Origin: an uncultured Actinomycetes bacterium
GTDB taxonomy: Bacteria; Actinomycetota; Actinomycetes; Nanopelagicales; Nanopelagicaceae
Direction: 5' to 3'
Length of the DNA: 64,000 nt
Assembly: GCA_903843225.1 (NCBI GenBank)
Contig: CAIMOX010000038.1
Span: 62,001 to 126,000 of the forward strand
Part shown: piece by piece, positions 1 to 8,552 of the stretch
How the letters are laid out: the number at the start of each line of letters is the position of its first letter
Numbering within the stretch: position 1 is the stretch's first letter
Translations under genes and position numbers: made by a program
Notes under the pieces: generated by a model
What the model saw: the letters and a program-made list of their open reading frames with translations, nothing else
Told to the model about the DNA's origin: nothing
The model's database searches: none

Positions 1-336
1 CTTAGCTACTGGCTTTGCGACTACCTTGACAGGAGGCTTTGGTGCTGGCTCAAGCTTGCGTGCGCCAGAGATAACTTCCTTCAGTGCCTTTGCAGGGAGG
101 AAGCGAACCTTCTTGCTCGCCTTGATCTGGATTGTCTCGCCAGTGAAAGGGTTACGACCCTTACGTGCAGCGCGATCTACCTTCTTGAACTTACCGAAGT
201 CATTAACCATGACATCTTCGCCCTTTGAGATATTGCGAACGATTGAGTCAAAGACGATATCGACAGCGCGAGCTGCCTCTTTCTTGTTATCACCAAAGTG
301 CGGTGCCAAATATGCAATGAACTGGGCCTTGTTCAT
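1..336 (-). CDS. hupB: HU-family DNA-binding protein (3' end outside window)
   Basis: Nucleoid-associated histone-like protein that binds and bends DNA. The first 112 codons are visible; the gene runs off the window edge. The N-terminus (MNKAQFIAYLAPHFGDNKKE) and the DNA-binding-arm motif GRNPFTGETIQIKASKKVRF are typical of HU. After about residue 90 the sequence turns Lys/Pro/Ala-rich (KLEPAPKPPVKVVAKPVAK), the start of the basic C-terminal tail typical of actinobacterial HupB. The ATG at 336 follows a good ribosome-binding site (AAGGGGAG). It is the last gene on the minus strand here and is separated from leuD by a terminator. Confidence 0.93.
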   Translation of the reverse strand, partial: MNKAQFIAYLAPHFGDNKKEAARAVDIVFDSIVRNISKGEDVMVNDFGKFKKVDRAARKGRNPFTGETIQIKASKKVRFLPAKALKEVISGARKLEPAPKPPVKVVAKPVAK

Positions 337-359
337 AAACTCCCCTTATTAAATGGTTT

Positions 360-377
360 GTTAAGCAATTACTTAAC
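360..377. promoter_or_regulatory. Inverted repeat upstream of hupB
   Basis: GTTAAG and CTTAAC form perfect 6-bp arms around a 6-base spacer, about 25 bases upstream of the hupB start codon. It could be an operator or a leader hairpin. The function is unknown. Confidence 0.3.
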
Positions 378-471
378 GTTGTGAGAAATCTACGCAGAGT
401 GGTGATTTATAGGGGTTATAACGCTCGGTGTGTCGCGGTAAAAAATTCGAATCTTTACGCGTAAAAAGTGC

Positions 472-504
472 AAAAAAACCCTCAACGCAATGTTGAGGGT
501 TTTT
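472..504 (-). terminator. Rho-independent terminator of leuCD
   Basis: The stem CCCTCAAC/GTTGAGGG has a 5-base loop and is flanked by an A-run on one side and a T-run on the other, so it can work in both directions. It lies just after the leuD stop codon on the minus strand and insulates hupB. Confidence 0.85.
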
Positions 505-518
505 GGGATTCTCTCTTC

Positions 519-1118
519 CTAAGCGCGAATTGGCAGTGTTTGAGGCTTAAAAGTTGCTCTCTTCGCTTCAAATGCGCTTACCTGGTCGATCTTCTTCAAG
601 GTTAGGCCGATATCGTCGAGCCCTTCCATCAAGCGCCAGCGCGTGTAATCATCGATCTCAAAGGCGTGAATTGCGCTTCCATAGCGGATGTTTTTCGCCT
701 CAAGGTCGACTGTTATCGCAAGCTTTGGATCGTTCTCGATCTGCTGCCAGATCTCTTCAATAACAGACTGTGAAATAAGGACTGTAAGCAGTCCAGCCTT
801 CTGGGAATTACCGCGGAAGATATCTGCAAAACGGCTCGAGAGGACTACCTTAAAGCCATAATTTTGAAGAGCCCAGACTGCGTGCTCGCGGGATGAGCCG
901 GTTCCAAAATCTGGTCCTGCAACGAGAATCGTCGCTCCCTGATAATCACTCTTGTTCAGCACAAACTCTGGATCGCTACGCCAAGCAGAGAAGAGGCCAT
1001 CTTCAAATCCACTCTTCGTCACGCGCTTGAGATATACCGCCGGGATAATTTGATCGGTATCAACGTTGCTGCGACGAAGTGGAATCGCTGTTCCAGTATG
1101 TGAAATAAATTTTTCCAT
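519..1118 (-). CDS. leuD: 3-isopropylmalate dehydratase small subunit
   Basis: Small (swivel-domain) subunit of isopropylmalate isomerase, which with LeuC converts 2-isopropylmalate to 3-isopropylmalate in leucine synthesis. It has 199 residues, the usual family length. Recognisable motifs are the N-terminal [13 protein letters not shown] and [14 protein letters not shown], which lies near the substrate. It follows leuC with an 11-base gap, so the two are cotranscribed and form the heterodimer. A strong terminator follows. Confidence 0.96.
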   Translation of the reverse strand: MEKFISHTGTAIPLRRSNVDTDQIIPAVYLKRVTKSGFEDGLFSAWRSDPEFVLNKSDYQGATILVAGPDFGTGSSREHAVWALQNYGFKVVLSSRFADIFRGNSQKAGLLTVLISQSVIEEIWQQIENDPKLAITVDLEAKNIRYGSAIHAFEIDDYTRWRLMEGLDDIGLTLKKIDQVSAFEAKRATFKPQTLPIRA

Positions 1119-1129
1119 GATCGCGCTCC

Positions 1130-2527
1130 TTACAAATCTGATGGTGATGAGAGTGTTCCACGAATTGCAGTTGCTGCTGCAACGAGCGGACTGACAAGGT
1201 GAGTACGTCCGCCTTTACCTTGGCGACCTTCAAAATTGCGATTTGAGGTCGAGGCTGCGCGTTCTTGCGGCTTGAGTTGATCAGGATTCATTCCAAGGCA
1301 CATCGAGCATCCAGCATTTCGCCATTCACCGCCCGCATCTAAAAAGATCTTATCGAGTCCTTCGGACTCTGCTTGGAGTCGCACCCTCGCAGAACCAGGG
1401 ACAACAAGAAGGCGCACAGAATCTGCAATCTTTTTGCCCTTCAATATATCTGCTGCCGCGCGGAGATCTTCGATTCGACCGTTAGTGCAAGAGCCCAAAA
1501 AGACTGTATCAACTGATACAGATTTCAGTGGAGTTCCTGCTGTGAGCCCCATGTAGGTAAGTGCGCGTTCTGCTGCACCACGCTCTTCAACATCAGCGAT
1601 ATCGGCTGGGTTTGGAATATTTGAGTTGAGCGGGAGTCCCTGCCCTGGGTTTGTACCCCATGTTACAAATGGTTCTAGCTCATCCGCATTGATGGTGATC
1701 TCTTTATCAAAGACGGCATCGCTATCACTCTGTAGGGTCTTCCAGTAAGCAAGGGCGTTATCCCAATCGGCTCCGATTGGTGCATGAGGCTTATCTTTAA
1801 CGTAGCTAAAGGTGGTCTCATCCGGTGCGATTAAGCCAGCACGGGCGCCGGCCTCAATAGACATATTGCAGACGGTCATGCGACCTTCCATAGAGAGCGC
1901 GCGAATCGCTGAACCTCGGTATTCAAGGACATAGCCTTGGCCGCCGCCGGTTCCAATCTTCGCGATGATCGCAAGAATGATGTCCTTAGACGTTACGCCA
2001 GCTTTGAGAGTGCCTTCAACATTGATCGCCATCGTCTTTGGACGAATCAGAGGTAAGGTCTGTGTTGCAAGGACATGCTCTACTTCAGATGTACCAATAC
2101 CAAATGCAAGCGCACCGAATGCACCATGGGTTGAGGTATGTGAATCTCCGCAGACAATCGTCATGCCGGGTTGTGTAATTCCGAGTTGTGGACCGACAAC
2201 GTGAACAATTCCTTGTTCCGCATCTCCGAGGGAGTGAATTCGCACGCCAAATTCTTTGCAATTCGCGCGTAGCGTATCTACCTGCAACTTTGATACTGGG
2301 TCAGCGATTGGAAGATTAATATTTTGAGTGGGCACATTGTGATCTTCGGTTGCGATCGTGAGATCTGGTCGGCTCACGGGCCGTCCGGCGAGACGCAGAC
2401 CATCAAAAGCTTGAGGGCTCGTCACTTCATGAATGAGGTGGAGATCGATGTAGAGCAGATCTGGCTCATTAGCCGTGCTACTTACAATATGATCTAACCA
2501 GATCTTCTCTGCGAGTGTCTTTCCCAT
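1130..2527 (-). CDS. leuC: 3-isopropylmalate dehydratase large subunit
   Basis: Aconitase-family [4Fe-4S] subunit of isopropylmalate isomerase (leucine synthesis). It has 465 residues, full length. Cluster ligands are visible as the Cys in [13 protein letters not shown] and the paired Cys in [13 protein letters not shown]; other family motifs are [20 protein letters not shown] and the C-terminal [21 protein letters not shown] clear AAAGGAGA ribosome-binding site precedes the ATG. It is divergent from the IclR-type gene at 2612, with an inverted repeat between them, so regulation by that protein is likely. Confidence 0.97.
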   Translation of the reverse strand: MGKTLAEKIWLDHIVSSTANEPDLLYIDLHLIHEVTSPQAFDGLRLAGRPVSRPDLTIATEDHNVPTQNINLPIADPVSKLQVDTLRANCKEFGVRIHSLGDAEQGIVHVVGPQLGITQPGMTIVCGDSHTSTHGAFGALAFGIGTSEVEHVLATQTLPLIRPKTMAINVEGTLKAGVTSKDIILAIIAKIGTGGGQGYVLEYRGSAIRALSMEGRMTVCNMSIEAGARAGLIAPDETTFSYVKDKPHAPIGADWDNALAYWKTLQSDSDAVFDKEITINADELEPFVTWGTNPGQGLPLNSNIPNPADIADVEERGAAERALTYMGLTAGTPLKSVSVDTVFLGSCTNGRIEDLRAAADILKGKKIADSVRLLVVPGSARVRLQAESEGLDKIFLDAGGEWRNAGCSMCLGMNPDQLKPQERAASTSNRNFEGRQGKGGRTHLVSPLVAAATAIRGTLSSPSDL

Positions 2528-2579
2528 ATTTCTCCTTTTGCCGCCGAGGCTTAACGATAAAAATCTCCTCTAAATCTTG

Positions 2580-2598
2580 CATCTCGAATAGCGAGATG
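2580..2598. promoter_or_regulatory. Candidate operator between leuC and iclR
   Basis: Perfect 7-bp inverted repeat CATCTCG-AATAG-CGAGATG in the 84-base gap between divergent leuCD and the IclR-family gene. In Streptomyces (NdgR) and Corynebacterium (LtbR) the equivalent regulator controls leuCD from this intergenic region, so this is the best candidate site. Binding here is inferred. Confidence 0.5.
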
Positions 2599-2611
2599 GC
2601 AGTATTAGAGT

Positions 2612-3331
2612 ATGGACAAGAAGAATAGCGGAGTTGGCGTACTGGATAAAGCCGTCAAGATTATGGCGACCCTGGAATCTGGACCGCACTCCCTTTCCGA
2701 GCTCGTTGCTGCAACTGGTATCGCCCGCCCTACCGCGCACCGTCTAGCAGTGGCGCTTGAATTCCATCGACTCCTCACCCGCGATCTCATGGGCAGATTT
2801 ACACTAGGTCCACGTGCAGGCGAACTCAGCGCATCCGCTGGCGAAGATCGCCTCCTTGCCGTTGCCACTCCAGCCTTAATCGCTCTTCGCGATGCCACCT
2901 CAGAGAGCGCTCAGCTCTATCGCCGACAGGGTGATCAACGAGTCTGTGTCGCTACCGCTGAACGTATGAGTGGACTTCGAGATACGGTCCCGGTTGGTAC
3001 AGCACTCACGATGCAGGCAGGTTCGGCCGCACAGATATTGCTCGCATGGGAAGAGCCGGAGAAGTTGCGTCGTGGCCTTACTGGCGCGCTCTTCACCCCC
3101 GCATCTCTCTCGGCGGTACGACGCCGTGGGTGGGCCCAATCTGTGGGTGAACGTGAAGTTGGTGTTGCTTCAGTCTCGGCGCCAGTTCGTGGACCAAATA
3201 ATAAAGTGATTGCTGCTGTCAGCATCAGCGGACCGATTGAACGTCTTGGTCGCCAACCCGGACGATTGCATGCTGCACAAGTTGTCGCAACGGCAGCCAG
3301 GCTCAGCGACTATATCGCGCAGGGTAAATAA
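2612..3331 (+). CDS. IclR-family regulator, NdgR/LtbR-like
   Basis: Transcriptional regulator with an N-terminal winged helix-turn-helix (about residues 8-65; LDKAVKIMATLESGPHSLSEL, ATGIARPTAHRLAVALE) and a C-terminal IclR effector-binding domain (about 75-235). It has 239 residues, typical for the family. Its position divergent from leuCD matches NdgR of Streptomyces and LtbR of Corynebacterium, which control leucine genes. That role is inferred from family and position. A symmetrical terminator follows its stop codon. Confidence 0.88.
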   Translation: MDKKNSGVGVLDKAVKIMATLESGPHSLSELVAATGIARPTAHRLAVALEFHRLLTRDLMGRFTLGPRAGELSASAGEDRLLAVATPALIALRDATSESAQLYRRQGDQRVCVATAERMSGLRDTVPVGTALTMQAGSAAQILLAWEEPEKLRRGLTGALFTPASLSAVRRRGWAQSVGEREVGVASVSAPVRGPNNKVIAAVSISGPIERLGRQPGRLHAAQVVATAARLSDYIAQGK

Positions 3332-3363
3332 AAATAACCGAGAGCCTTAACTCCCGGTTATTT
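3332..3363 (+). terminator. Terminator after the IclR-family gene
   Basis: AAATAACCG pairs with CGGTTATTT, with further GAG/CTC pairing after a bulge and T/A-rich flanks. It lies right after the IclR stop codon and also faces the end of the minus-strand tRNA-Glu transcript. Confidence 0.75.
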
Positions 3364-3390
3364 GATTACACACTCTTTATGCAAGATGTG

Positions 3391-3463
3391 TAGCCCCGAA
3401 GGGATTCGAACCCTCGTAGCTGACTTGAGAAGCCAGAGTCCTAGGCCGCTAGACGACGGGGCC
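3391..3463 (-). tRNA. tRNA-Glu(CTC)
   Basis: A 73-nt cloverleaf can be folded by eye. The acceptor GGCCCCG pairs with CGGGGCT, the anticodon stem CTGGC/GTCAG carries loop TTCTCAA with anticodon CTC, and the T-loop is TTCGAAT. The 3' CCA is not encoded. It lies downstream of tRNA-Gln on the same strand. Confidence 0.95.
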
Positions 3464-3533
3464 CTAGTAGTTATTCAGTTATCTTTCCGTAGTACGTGTA
3501 ATAGCTCACTCACCAGTAGGTGATGAACTATCG

Positions 3534-3605
3534 CTGGGGTACCAGGACTCGAACCTAGACTAAATGAACCAGAATCACTTGGGCTGCCAATTACCCCATA
3601 CCCCA
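3534..3605 (-). tRNA. tRNA-Gln(CTG)
   Basis: A 72-nt cloverleaf with acceptor TGGGGTA/TACCCCA, anticodon stem AGTGA/TCATT and loop TTCTGGT (anticodon CTG), a GGTTCGAGTCC T-arm and discriminator G. CCA is not encoded. It lies 70 bases upstream of tRNA-Glu and is probably transcribed with it. Confidence 0.95.
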
Positions 3606-3643
3606 CCAAAATTGACGCTTTCACGCCTATCCCGGAAGGGCTA

Positions 3644-3672
3644 AGGATAGCCGAAGAATCTCAGGGCTAAAA
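3644..3672 (-). promoter_or_regulatory. Candidate promoter of the tRNA-Gln/tRNA-Glu pair
   Basis: On the minus strand a -35-like TTTTAG and a -10-like TATCCT are separated by 17 bases, and the -10 lies about 40 bases upstream of tRNA-Gln. Identified by eye only. Confidence 0.4.
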
Positions 3673-3713
3673 ACCGTCGGCGAGGCGCCACCATTACCGC
3701 GCCGCGTACGGCG

Positions 3714-3738
3714 AAAAAGGCTCTCACTTCGCGAGTGA
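3714..3738 (-). terminator. Possible terminator after the PaiB-like gene
   Basis: Short hairpin TCACT/AGTGA followed, in the minus-strand direction, by GAGCC and five T. It lies about 35 bases past the stop codon of the gene at 3773-4435. Confidence 0.5.
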
Positions 3739-3772
3739 AGAAAATCAGGCTTAGGGTGAGTTTTCCTGCTGG

Positions 3773-4435
3773 TTAGATCTGGTAGAGACGCTTCATCTCT
3801 GATGCAACGGCGAGATCGTCAGGTCCGCCTCTCTTGAGAAGATCCTCCACAATTCTCTCTCGATCCGTCAGAACTTTCTTCTGCTCCATTTTGTATTTAG
3901 CCTCCACAGAACTGATGTGGACAGTGAAACCCACTACATGTCGAACTAGCTCGTTGATAAAGTTTTGATCCGCGGTTGCCAAATCCCAAGGAACTTCACG
4001 ATCCGCCTCATGGTCGCGCTGAAGGTCGCTCACAATCTTCAAAATTTCCAGAGCTTCATGGAGCACCTGGACCGTCCCACGAAGATGAACTGATTGGTAC
4101 ACCCACGTCCCTACATCTTTGCCCTCGACGGATGCCGCTGCGTAATTTGTCGGCGATACATATGCGCCTGGGCCGCTGACAATAATGAGGGCCGGCGCAC
4201 CATTTTCAATCTCTCGCCATTGTTGATTGCTTCGAGCCATATGAGTTGTGGCGACGCCATAACTCTTTACCGGAGCCGCCAAATCTGGCTGGCTTGGATA
4301 CCAAGTAAATGGGAGGGTCGTTGATGCCGGGGTGCCATCTTGATTTACAGTGACGAATTCACCAGCGCGAGCCTGTGAGACAAAGGAGGTGATCTCTTCC
4401 CAGTCCGTAATTTCATAGGCGGGAGGGATATACAT
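3773..4435 (-). CDS. PaiB-like FMN-binding protein
   Basis: A 220-residue member of the PaiB/FMN-binding negative transcriptional regulator family, a flavin-reductase-like split-barrel fold. Family hallmarks are the N-terminal MYIPPAYEI, the THMARSNQQW motif (about residues 84-93), GPGAYVSPTNYA and a C-terminal helical region rich in charged residues. PaiB of Bacillus represses sporulation and protease genes, but many relatives have no known role. It stands alone. A -10-like TAATGT six bases before the ATG indicates its own leaderless promoter. Confidence 0.82.
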   Translation of the reverse strand: MYIPPAYEITDWEEITSFVSQARAGEFVTVNQDGTPASTTLPFTWYPSQPDLAAPVKSYGVATTHMARSNQQWREIENGAPALIIVSGPGAYVSPTNYAAASVEGKDVGTWVYQSVHLRGTVQVLHEALEILKIVSDLQRDHEADREVPWDLATADQNFINELVRHVVGFTVHISSVEAKYKMEQKKVLTDRERIVEDLLKRGGPDDLAVASEMKRLYQI

Positions 4436-4441
4436 AAAAGA

Positions 4442-4447
4442 ACATTA
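4442..4447 (-). promoter_or_regulatory. -10 element of the PaiB-like gene (leaderless)
   Basis: TAATGT sits exactly 6 bases before the ATG at 4435, so transcription probably starts at the start codon. There is no ribosome-binding site. Confidence 0.5.
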
Positions 4448-4542
4448 GCTCACCATCCAAGATCTATCATCATAACTATTGCCATGACTTCCCTGCAGGC
4501 GTAGATTCCAAGAGTTGAAATTCAGCAAATAAAGGGTCACCC

Positions 4543-4823
4543 GTGGCAATCGCAAACGAAGTTTGGGTAGTTGAAGGAGTCGAAGGAAAGACCAGGCGTG
4601 AACAATTGGTTCGGCTTGGCGAATGGAAGAAGAAGTTCCTGGAGGAAGGCGCTAAGGATATTGCTTCTGTGCAGTTGAATGGAATAGCGGTGAGTCCTAC
4701 GGAAAATGGCAAGACACTTACGAGCAGAATAAGGAGTACCAGGCCTGGATCGAAACTGTCTTCACAAAGAATGGGCCGCCGGACTACATGGTCGAGCGAG
4801 AGATCATCCATCTCGTTGATTGA
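4543..4823 (+). pseudogene. Frameshifted small gene, unrecognised
   Basis: A GTG-initiated frame reads VAIANEVWVVEGVEGKTRRE and continues to about 4688. The protein-like sequence then continues in the -1 frame as GESYGKWQDTYEQNKEYQAW to DYMVEREIIHLVD and a TGA at 4821, directly before a strong terminator. The in-phase frame degenerates into Ser/Arg-rich sequence. This points to a single-base frameshift near 4686-4690, or a sequencing error. The intact product would have about 93 residues and could be a small dimeric alpha/beta-barrel protein, but I do not recognise the family. Confidence 0.6.
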
Positions 4824-4858
4824 TAAAAAAGCCCCTCACGAGAGTGAGGGGCTTTTTT
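4824..4858. terminator. Bidirectional terminator between the frameshifted gene and gltX
   Basis: Perfect 9-bp stem GCCCCTCAC/GTGAGGGGC with loop GAGA, an A-run on the left and six T on the right. It serves both the plus-strand frameshifted gene and gltX on the minus strand. Confidence 0.92.
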
Positions 4859-4880
4859 ACATTAAATGAGAAGTGCGACT

Positions 4881-6347
4881 TTACATCGCCGCACGGATTC
4901 GCTCCAACGATTTCTCTGCACCGAGAAGCTCCATCGACTCAAAGAGTGGTGGTGAGATGTGACTTCCGGTGACTGCGATACGCAAGGCGCTGAAGGCGAA
5001 ACGTGGTTTAAGGCCAAGTTCCTCAATCAGAGCTGTGCGCAACACTGCCTCAATAGCTTCATGCTTCCATTCGCCTAGCCCTGACAAGCGCTGCACAGAA
5101 ACGGTAAGAACCTGCTTGGACTGCTCATCCAGGATCTTCTCGCGAGAGTCTTCTGCAATCGCAAAATCCTTGACGAAGAGGAAGTTCAGAAGTCCTGGGA
5201 TCTCACCAAGCGTGACGATGCGCTCTTGAATAATCGGTAGTGCAGCTTTTACGAGAGCTATCTCAGTATCACTCCCCTGGATGGTTCCTGCGCGAGTCAA
5301 GAATGGCATCGCCCAAGTAAAGAACTCTTCGAGTGGAAGGGCGCGAATCTTGTCACCATTGATCGCTTCCAATTTCTTAATATCAAACTTTGCCGGTGAG
5401 CTATGTACCCGCTCGACAGTGAATAACTCAGTGAGCTCTTTCATCGTGACATTTTCTCGATCATCGCCAGGCGACCAGCCAAGAAGTGCGAGGTAATTAC
5501 AAATCGCTTCGGGTAGAAAACCTGCATCGCGATACCATGCAATAGAGGTCTCACCATTGCGCTTAGAGAGCTTCGCATTATCTTGGCCCATCACAAATGG
5601 CAGGTGAGCAAAGAGTGGATAATCATTTGGGTTAACGCCCATCGCATCGTAGACACGTAGCTGGCGAGGTGTTGAAGAGAGTAGATCTTCGCCACGTAGC
5701 ACGTGGGTAACCTTCATCAAGATATCGTCAACTGCTACTGCCAATGTGTAGAGCGGTGATCCATCTGCACGGACAAGAACAAAGTCCGGGACAAATTTAT
5801 GTTCGAAGGTCACTTCTCCACGAATGAGATCGGTGAATGTTGTTGAGCCATCTGGCATACGCATCCGGACAACAGGCTTACGACCTTGCGCGAGGTAGGC
5901 AGCGACTTGATCCGAACTGAGTTCACGACAATGGCCGTTATATCCCGGTGCAACATTTGCTTTGCGTTGATCTTCACGCACTTTTTCGAGTTCTTCAGCT
6001 GAGCAATAACAGTGATACGCATCGCCCTGCGATAAGAACTTCGCAGCCCATTCGGCGTAAATATGAAGACGCTCGCTCTGAAGATAGGGTCCATTCGGGC
6101 CACCCACCTCAGGGCCCTCATCCCAATCAAGCCCAAGCCATGTAAGAGTGTTAAGCGCAGCCTGAATATATTCTGGTGTCACTCGCTCGGTGTCGGTATC
6201 TTCAATTCGGAAAATAAATGTGCCACCAGTGTGACGGGCATACGCCCAATCGAAGAGCGCAGTTCTGATATTTCCAACGTGGAGTTCGCCAGTTGGGGAT
6301 GGAGCGAAGCGAACTCGAACCGCACTTGTTGGGTTATGCGCGGCCAT
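4881..6347 (-). CDS. gltX: Glutamate--tRNA ligase
   Basis: Class I aminoacyl-tRNA synthetase that charges tRNA-Glu, and in many Actinobacteria also mis-charges tRNA-Gln for transamidation. It has 488 residues. The HIGH-type signature is FAPSPTGELHVGNIRTALFDW (about residues 14-34) and the KMSKS-type signature is KLSKRNGETS (about 260). The start overlaps the end of the FAH-family gene by 14 bases, so it belongs to the lepA-hemW-...-gltX run. A strong terminator follows. Confidence 0.97.
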   Translation of the reverse strand: MAAHNPTSAVRVRFAPSPTGELHVGNIRTALFDWAYARHTGGTFIFRIEDTDTERVTPEYIQAALNTLTWLGLDWDEGPEVGGPNGPYLQSERLHIYAEWAAKFLSQGDAYHCYCSAEELEKVREDQRKANVAPGYNGHCRELSSDQVAAYLAQGRKPVVRMRMPDGSTTFTDLIRGEVTFEHKFVPDFVLVRADGSPLYTLAVAVDDILMKVTHVLRGEDLLSSTPRQLRVYDAMGVNPNDYPLFAHLPFVMGQDNAKLSKRNGETSIAWYRDAGFLPEAICNYLALLGWSPGDDRENVTMKELTELFTVERVHSSPAKFDIKKLEAINGDKIRALPLEEFFTWAMPFLTRAGTIQGSDTEIALVKAALPIIQERIVTLGEIPGLLNFLFVKDFAIAEDSREKILDEQSKQVLTVSVQRLSGLGEWKHEAIEAVLRTALIEELGLKPRFAFSALRIAVTGSHISPPLFESMELLGAEKSLERIRAAM

Positions 6348-7128
6348 GAGAGCTCACCGTATTCGTTAGCTGACCAATTCCTTCGATCGAGATCTCGACC
6401 TTATCCCCCGCACCCATTGGGCCAATACCCGATGGCGTACCAGTAAGAATCACATCTCCTGGGAGCAACGTCATAACTGAAGAGACGAAATTGATTATTG
6501 TCGGAATATCAAAGATCATCGATGAGATTGGCTCTGACTGCTTCAGGATGCCATCGACGACAGTCTCAATCCGTTGATTGCCAGGAATGAAATCAGTCTC
6601 AATCCACGGCCCAAGCGGACAGAAGGTATCAAAGCTCTTCGCCCTCATCCATTGTCCATCACGCTTTTGGAGCTCGCGTGAAGTCACATCATTAGCAATC
6701 GTATAGCCATAGATGACATCGGCATACTTCTCTTTCGGAACATCTTTGCACATACGAGAGATGACAATCGCGAGCTCGCCCTCGTAGTCAATGCTCGGCG
6801 CCATCGCCGGCCATTGAATCAAATCTTCTGGCCCAATCACTGAGGTGTTTGGCTTTAAGAAAATAATTGGTTCATCCGGCACGGCCGAACCCATCTCGGC
6901 GGCATGATCGGCGTAATTCTTACCAACTGCAACAACCTTACTCCGCGGAATTACCGGTGCGAGCAGGCGCACATCTTCAAGATTGACTTTGGTCTCCGTC
7001 GGTACGATCCCCGAGTAGATGGGATCTCCTTTGATAACGAGGATCTCGCCCTTATCGTTGAGTACGCCGAAGTGTGGATCAGTGCCTATTCCGGCGCTAG
7101 CAGGTGGGGAGAATCGAACGATACGCAT
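6334..7128 (-). CDS. Fumarylacetoacetate hydrolase-family protein
   Basis: A 264-residue FAH-fold enzyme, likely an acylpyruvate hydrolase or related C-C or keto-enol hydrolase; the substrate cannot be deduced. Motifs are VGKNYADHAAEMG, PIIFLKPNTSVIGP, the metal-binding DYEGELAIVISR, GYTIANDVTSRELQ and LTGTPSGIGPM. It overlaps gltX, an order common in Actinobacteria. TAGGCT six bases before the ATG suggests an internal leaderless promoter. Confidence 0.88.
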   Translation of the reverse strand: MRIVRFSPPASAGIGTDPHFGVLNDKGEILVIKGDPIYSGIVPTETKVNLEDVRLLAPVIPRSKVVAVGKNYADHAAEMGSAVPDEPIIFLKPNTSVIGPEDLIQWPAMAPSIDYEGELAIVISRMCKDVPKEKYADVIYGYTIANDVTSRELQKRDGQWMRAKSFDTFCPLGPWIETDFIPGNQRIETVVDGILKQSEPISSMIFDIPTIINFVSSVMTLLPGDVILTGTPSGIGPMGAGDKVEISIEGIGQLTNTVSSHGRA

Positions 7129-7134
7129 AGGGCG

Positions 7135-7140
7135 AGCCTA
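7135..7140 (-). promoter_or_regulatory. -10-like TAGGCT before the FAH-family gene
   Basis: TAGGCT lies exactly 6 bases before the ATG at 7128 in the short gap after the corC-like gene. It could be an internal leaderless promoter. Confidence 0.35.
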
Positions 7141-7146
7141 CAACTT

Positions 7147-8115
7147 CTAAGCCAAAGGTATTGAATTCGCCTCTTCGCTTCGCTGTGCTAAAACGAAGGC
7201 AATCCGATGGCGACGGCCTACTGGACGTTCTGCAGTTAACTTCCAGCCATCAACAGTAATAGTGCTACCCGCGATTGGGACTCCCCCAAGAACCTTTGCC
7301 AGATAACCACCGAGGCTATCGACATCTTCCTTCTCTTCTTTACTGAGTGAGACTTTGCAGGCATCTTCAAAATCTTCGATATGCAGTCGGGCTGAGAGGC
7401 GCGCCGAGTCATTATTGAGCCATTCAATCTCAGGAGCTTCTAGATCATATTCATCAGCGATTTCTCCGACGATCTCTTCAAGAATATCTTCAATCGTGAT
7501 CAGGCCGGCAGTCCCGCCATACTCATCAATCACTACCGCCATATGGATCTGATCCCGTTGCATCTCCTTAAGGAGTTCGGCTGCCGTCTTCGTCTCGGGG
7601 ATAAATGTTGCCGGTCTTGAGTGAGCATCTACCGATTCAGTTTGTTCTGATTCATGGTGTTCATGTACTCGACGTGCCAAATCCTTGACGTAGGCGATAC
7701 CAATAACATTATCAAGGTTTTCTTTAATCACAGGAATGCGGGTGAAGCCAGAGCGAAGTGCCAACGAAAGCCCTTGACGTACCGTTTTATCGCCCTCAAT
7801 CCAGACCATATCTGTTCGTGGGACCATCAACTCTCGGACTAGGGTATCTCCAAGATCGAAGACAGATTGAATCATCTCTCGCTCAGAATTTTCAACGAGA
7901 CCACGTTCGCTGGCCTCATCAACCATTTCTCGCAGCTCTGCTTCACTCTCAAATTGGCGTACGCCAACTCCTCTGCCAGAGGTGAAGAGTTTAATGATTG
8001 CGCGGATGAAGCGGTCGATTGGGGCAAAGAAGGTATTTATTGCAGTCAGGTACCCGAGGACGAACCCTGCGATGATAACGGCGATCAGAAGCGAAAGACT
8101 AAGGGCGATCGTCAT
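7147..8115 (-). CDS. CBS-domain/CorC-like protein with a shortened membrane region
   Basis: CorC/HlyC (CNNM-like) family, 322 residues from the ATG that overlaps the ybeY stop as ATGA. One N-terminal membrane segment (MTIALSLSLLIAVIIAGFVL) is followed by a helical linker, tandem CBS domains (about 90-215, including MVPRTDMVWIEG and DEYGGTAGLITIEDILEEIVGEI) and a C-terminal CorC_HlyC domain. Most actinobacterial relatives have about 430 residues with a four-helix DUF21 region; here only one helix remains. The role is probably ion transport or membrane-related regulation, as inferred from the family. Confidence 0.85.
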   Translation of the reverse strand: MTIALSLSLLIAVIIAGFVLGYLTAINTFFAPIDRFIRAIIKLFTSGRGVGVRQFESEAELREMVDEASERGLVENSEREMIQSVFDLGDTLVRELMVPRTDMVWIEGDKTVRQGLSLALRSGFTRIPVIKENLDNVIGIAYVKDLARRVHEHHESEQTESVDAHSRPATFIPETKTAAELLKEMQRDQIHMAVVIDEYGGTAGLITIEDILEEIVGEIADEYDLEAPEIEWLNNDSARLSARLHIEDFEDACKVSLSKEEKEDVDSLGGYLAKVLGGVPIAGSTITVDGWKLTAERPVGRRHRIAFVLAQRSEEANSIPLA

Positions 8116-8552
8116 TGGCACTTCTTCCAATCAACAAGGATCTGATCTTGGAGTGCAAACATCACGCGCTCTTCCTCCAGCTCGGCATGGTCATAACCCA
8201 GACAATGCAAGACTCCGTGGATTGTCAGGATGGAGAGTTCATCGGCGAGCGAATGTTTCAGACCTTGTTTCGCGGCAAATTCTGGACAAAGAACAATGTC
8301 GCCGATGATGCCAGGGCCATTGCTTGCTGAATGAGGCAATAACTCATCCATTGGAAAGGAAAGTACATCAGTAGGACCAGGCAGGTTCATCCATTCGATA
8401 TGCAACTCACTCATGCGATCTTCATCGACAATAGTGATACTCAGATCCGACTCGGGGTGAACACCCATTGCATCGATAGCGAAGGCGGCTACTGACTGCA
8501 GGCCAACTTCGTCGCAGACCGCTTTAGACTCGTTTAAAAGTTCTATAGCCAT
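8112..8552 (-). CDS. ybeY: Endoribonuclease YbeY
   Basis: Metal-dependent RNase for 16S rRNA 3'-end maturation and ribosome quality control. The zinc motif HGVLHCLGYDH (H-x3-H-x5-H) lies near residue 112, preceded by MNLPGPTDVLSFPMD. The start was placed at MAIELLNES (8552), giving 146 residues and a family-like N-terminus; the frame is open further upstream but those residues overlap phoH. It sits between phoH and corC, the classic order. Confidence 0.94.
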   Translation of the reverse strand: MAIELLNESKAVCDEVGLQSVAAFAIDAMGVHPESDLSITIVDEDRMSELHIEWMNLPGPTDVLSFPMDELLPHSASNGPGIIGDIVLCPEFAAKQGLKHSLADELSILTIHGVLHCLGYDHAELEEERVMFALQDQILVDWKKCQ

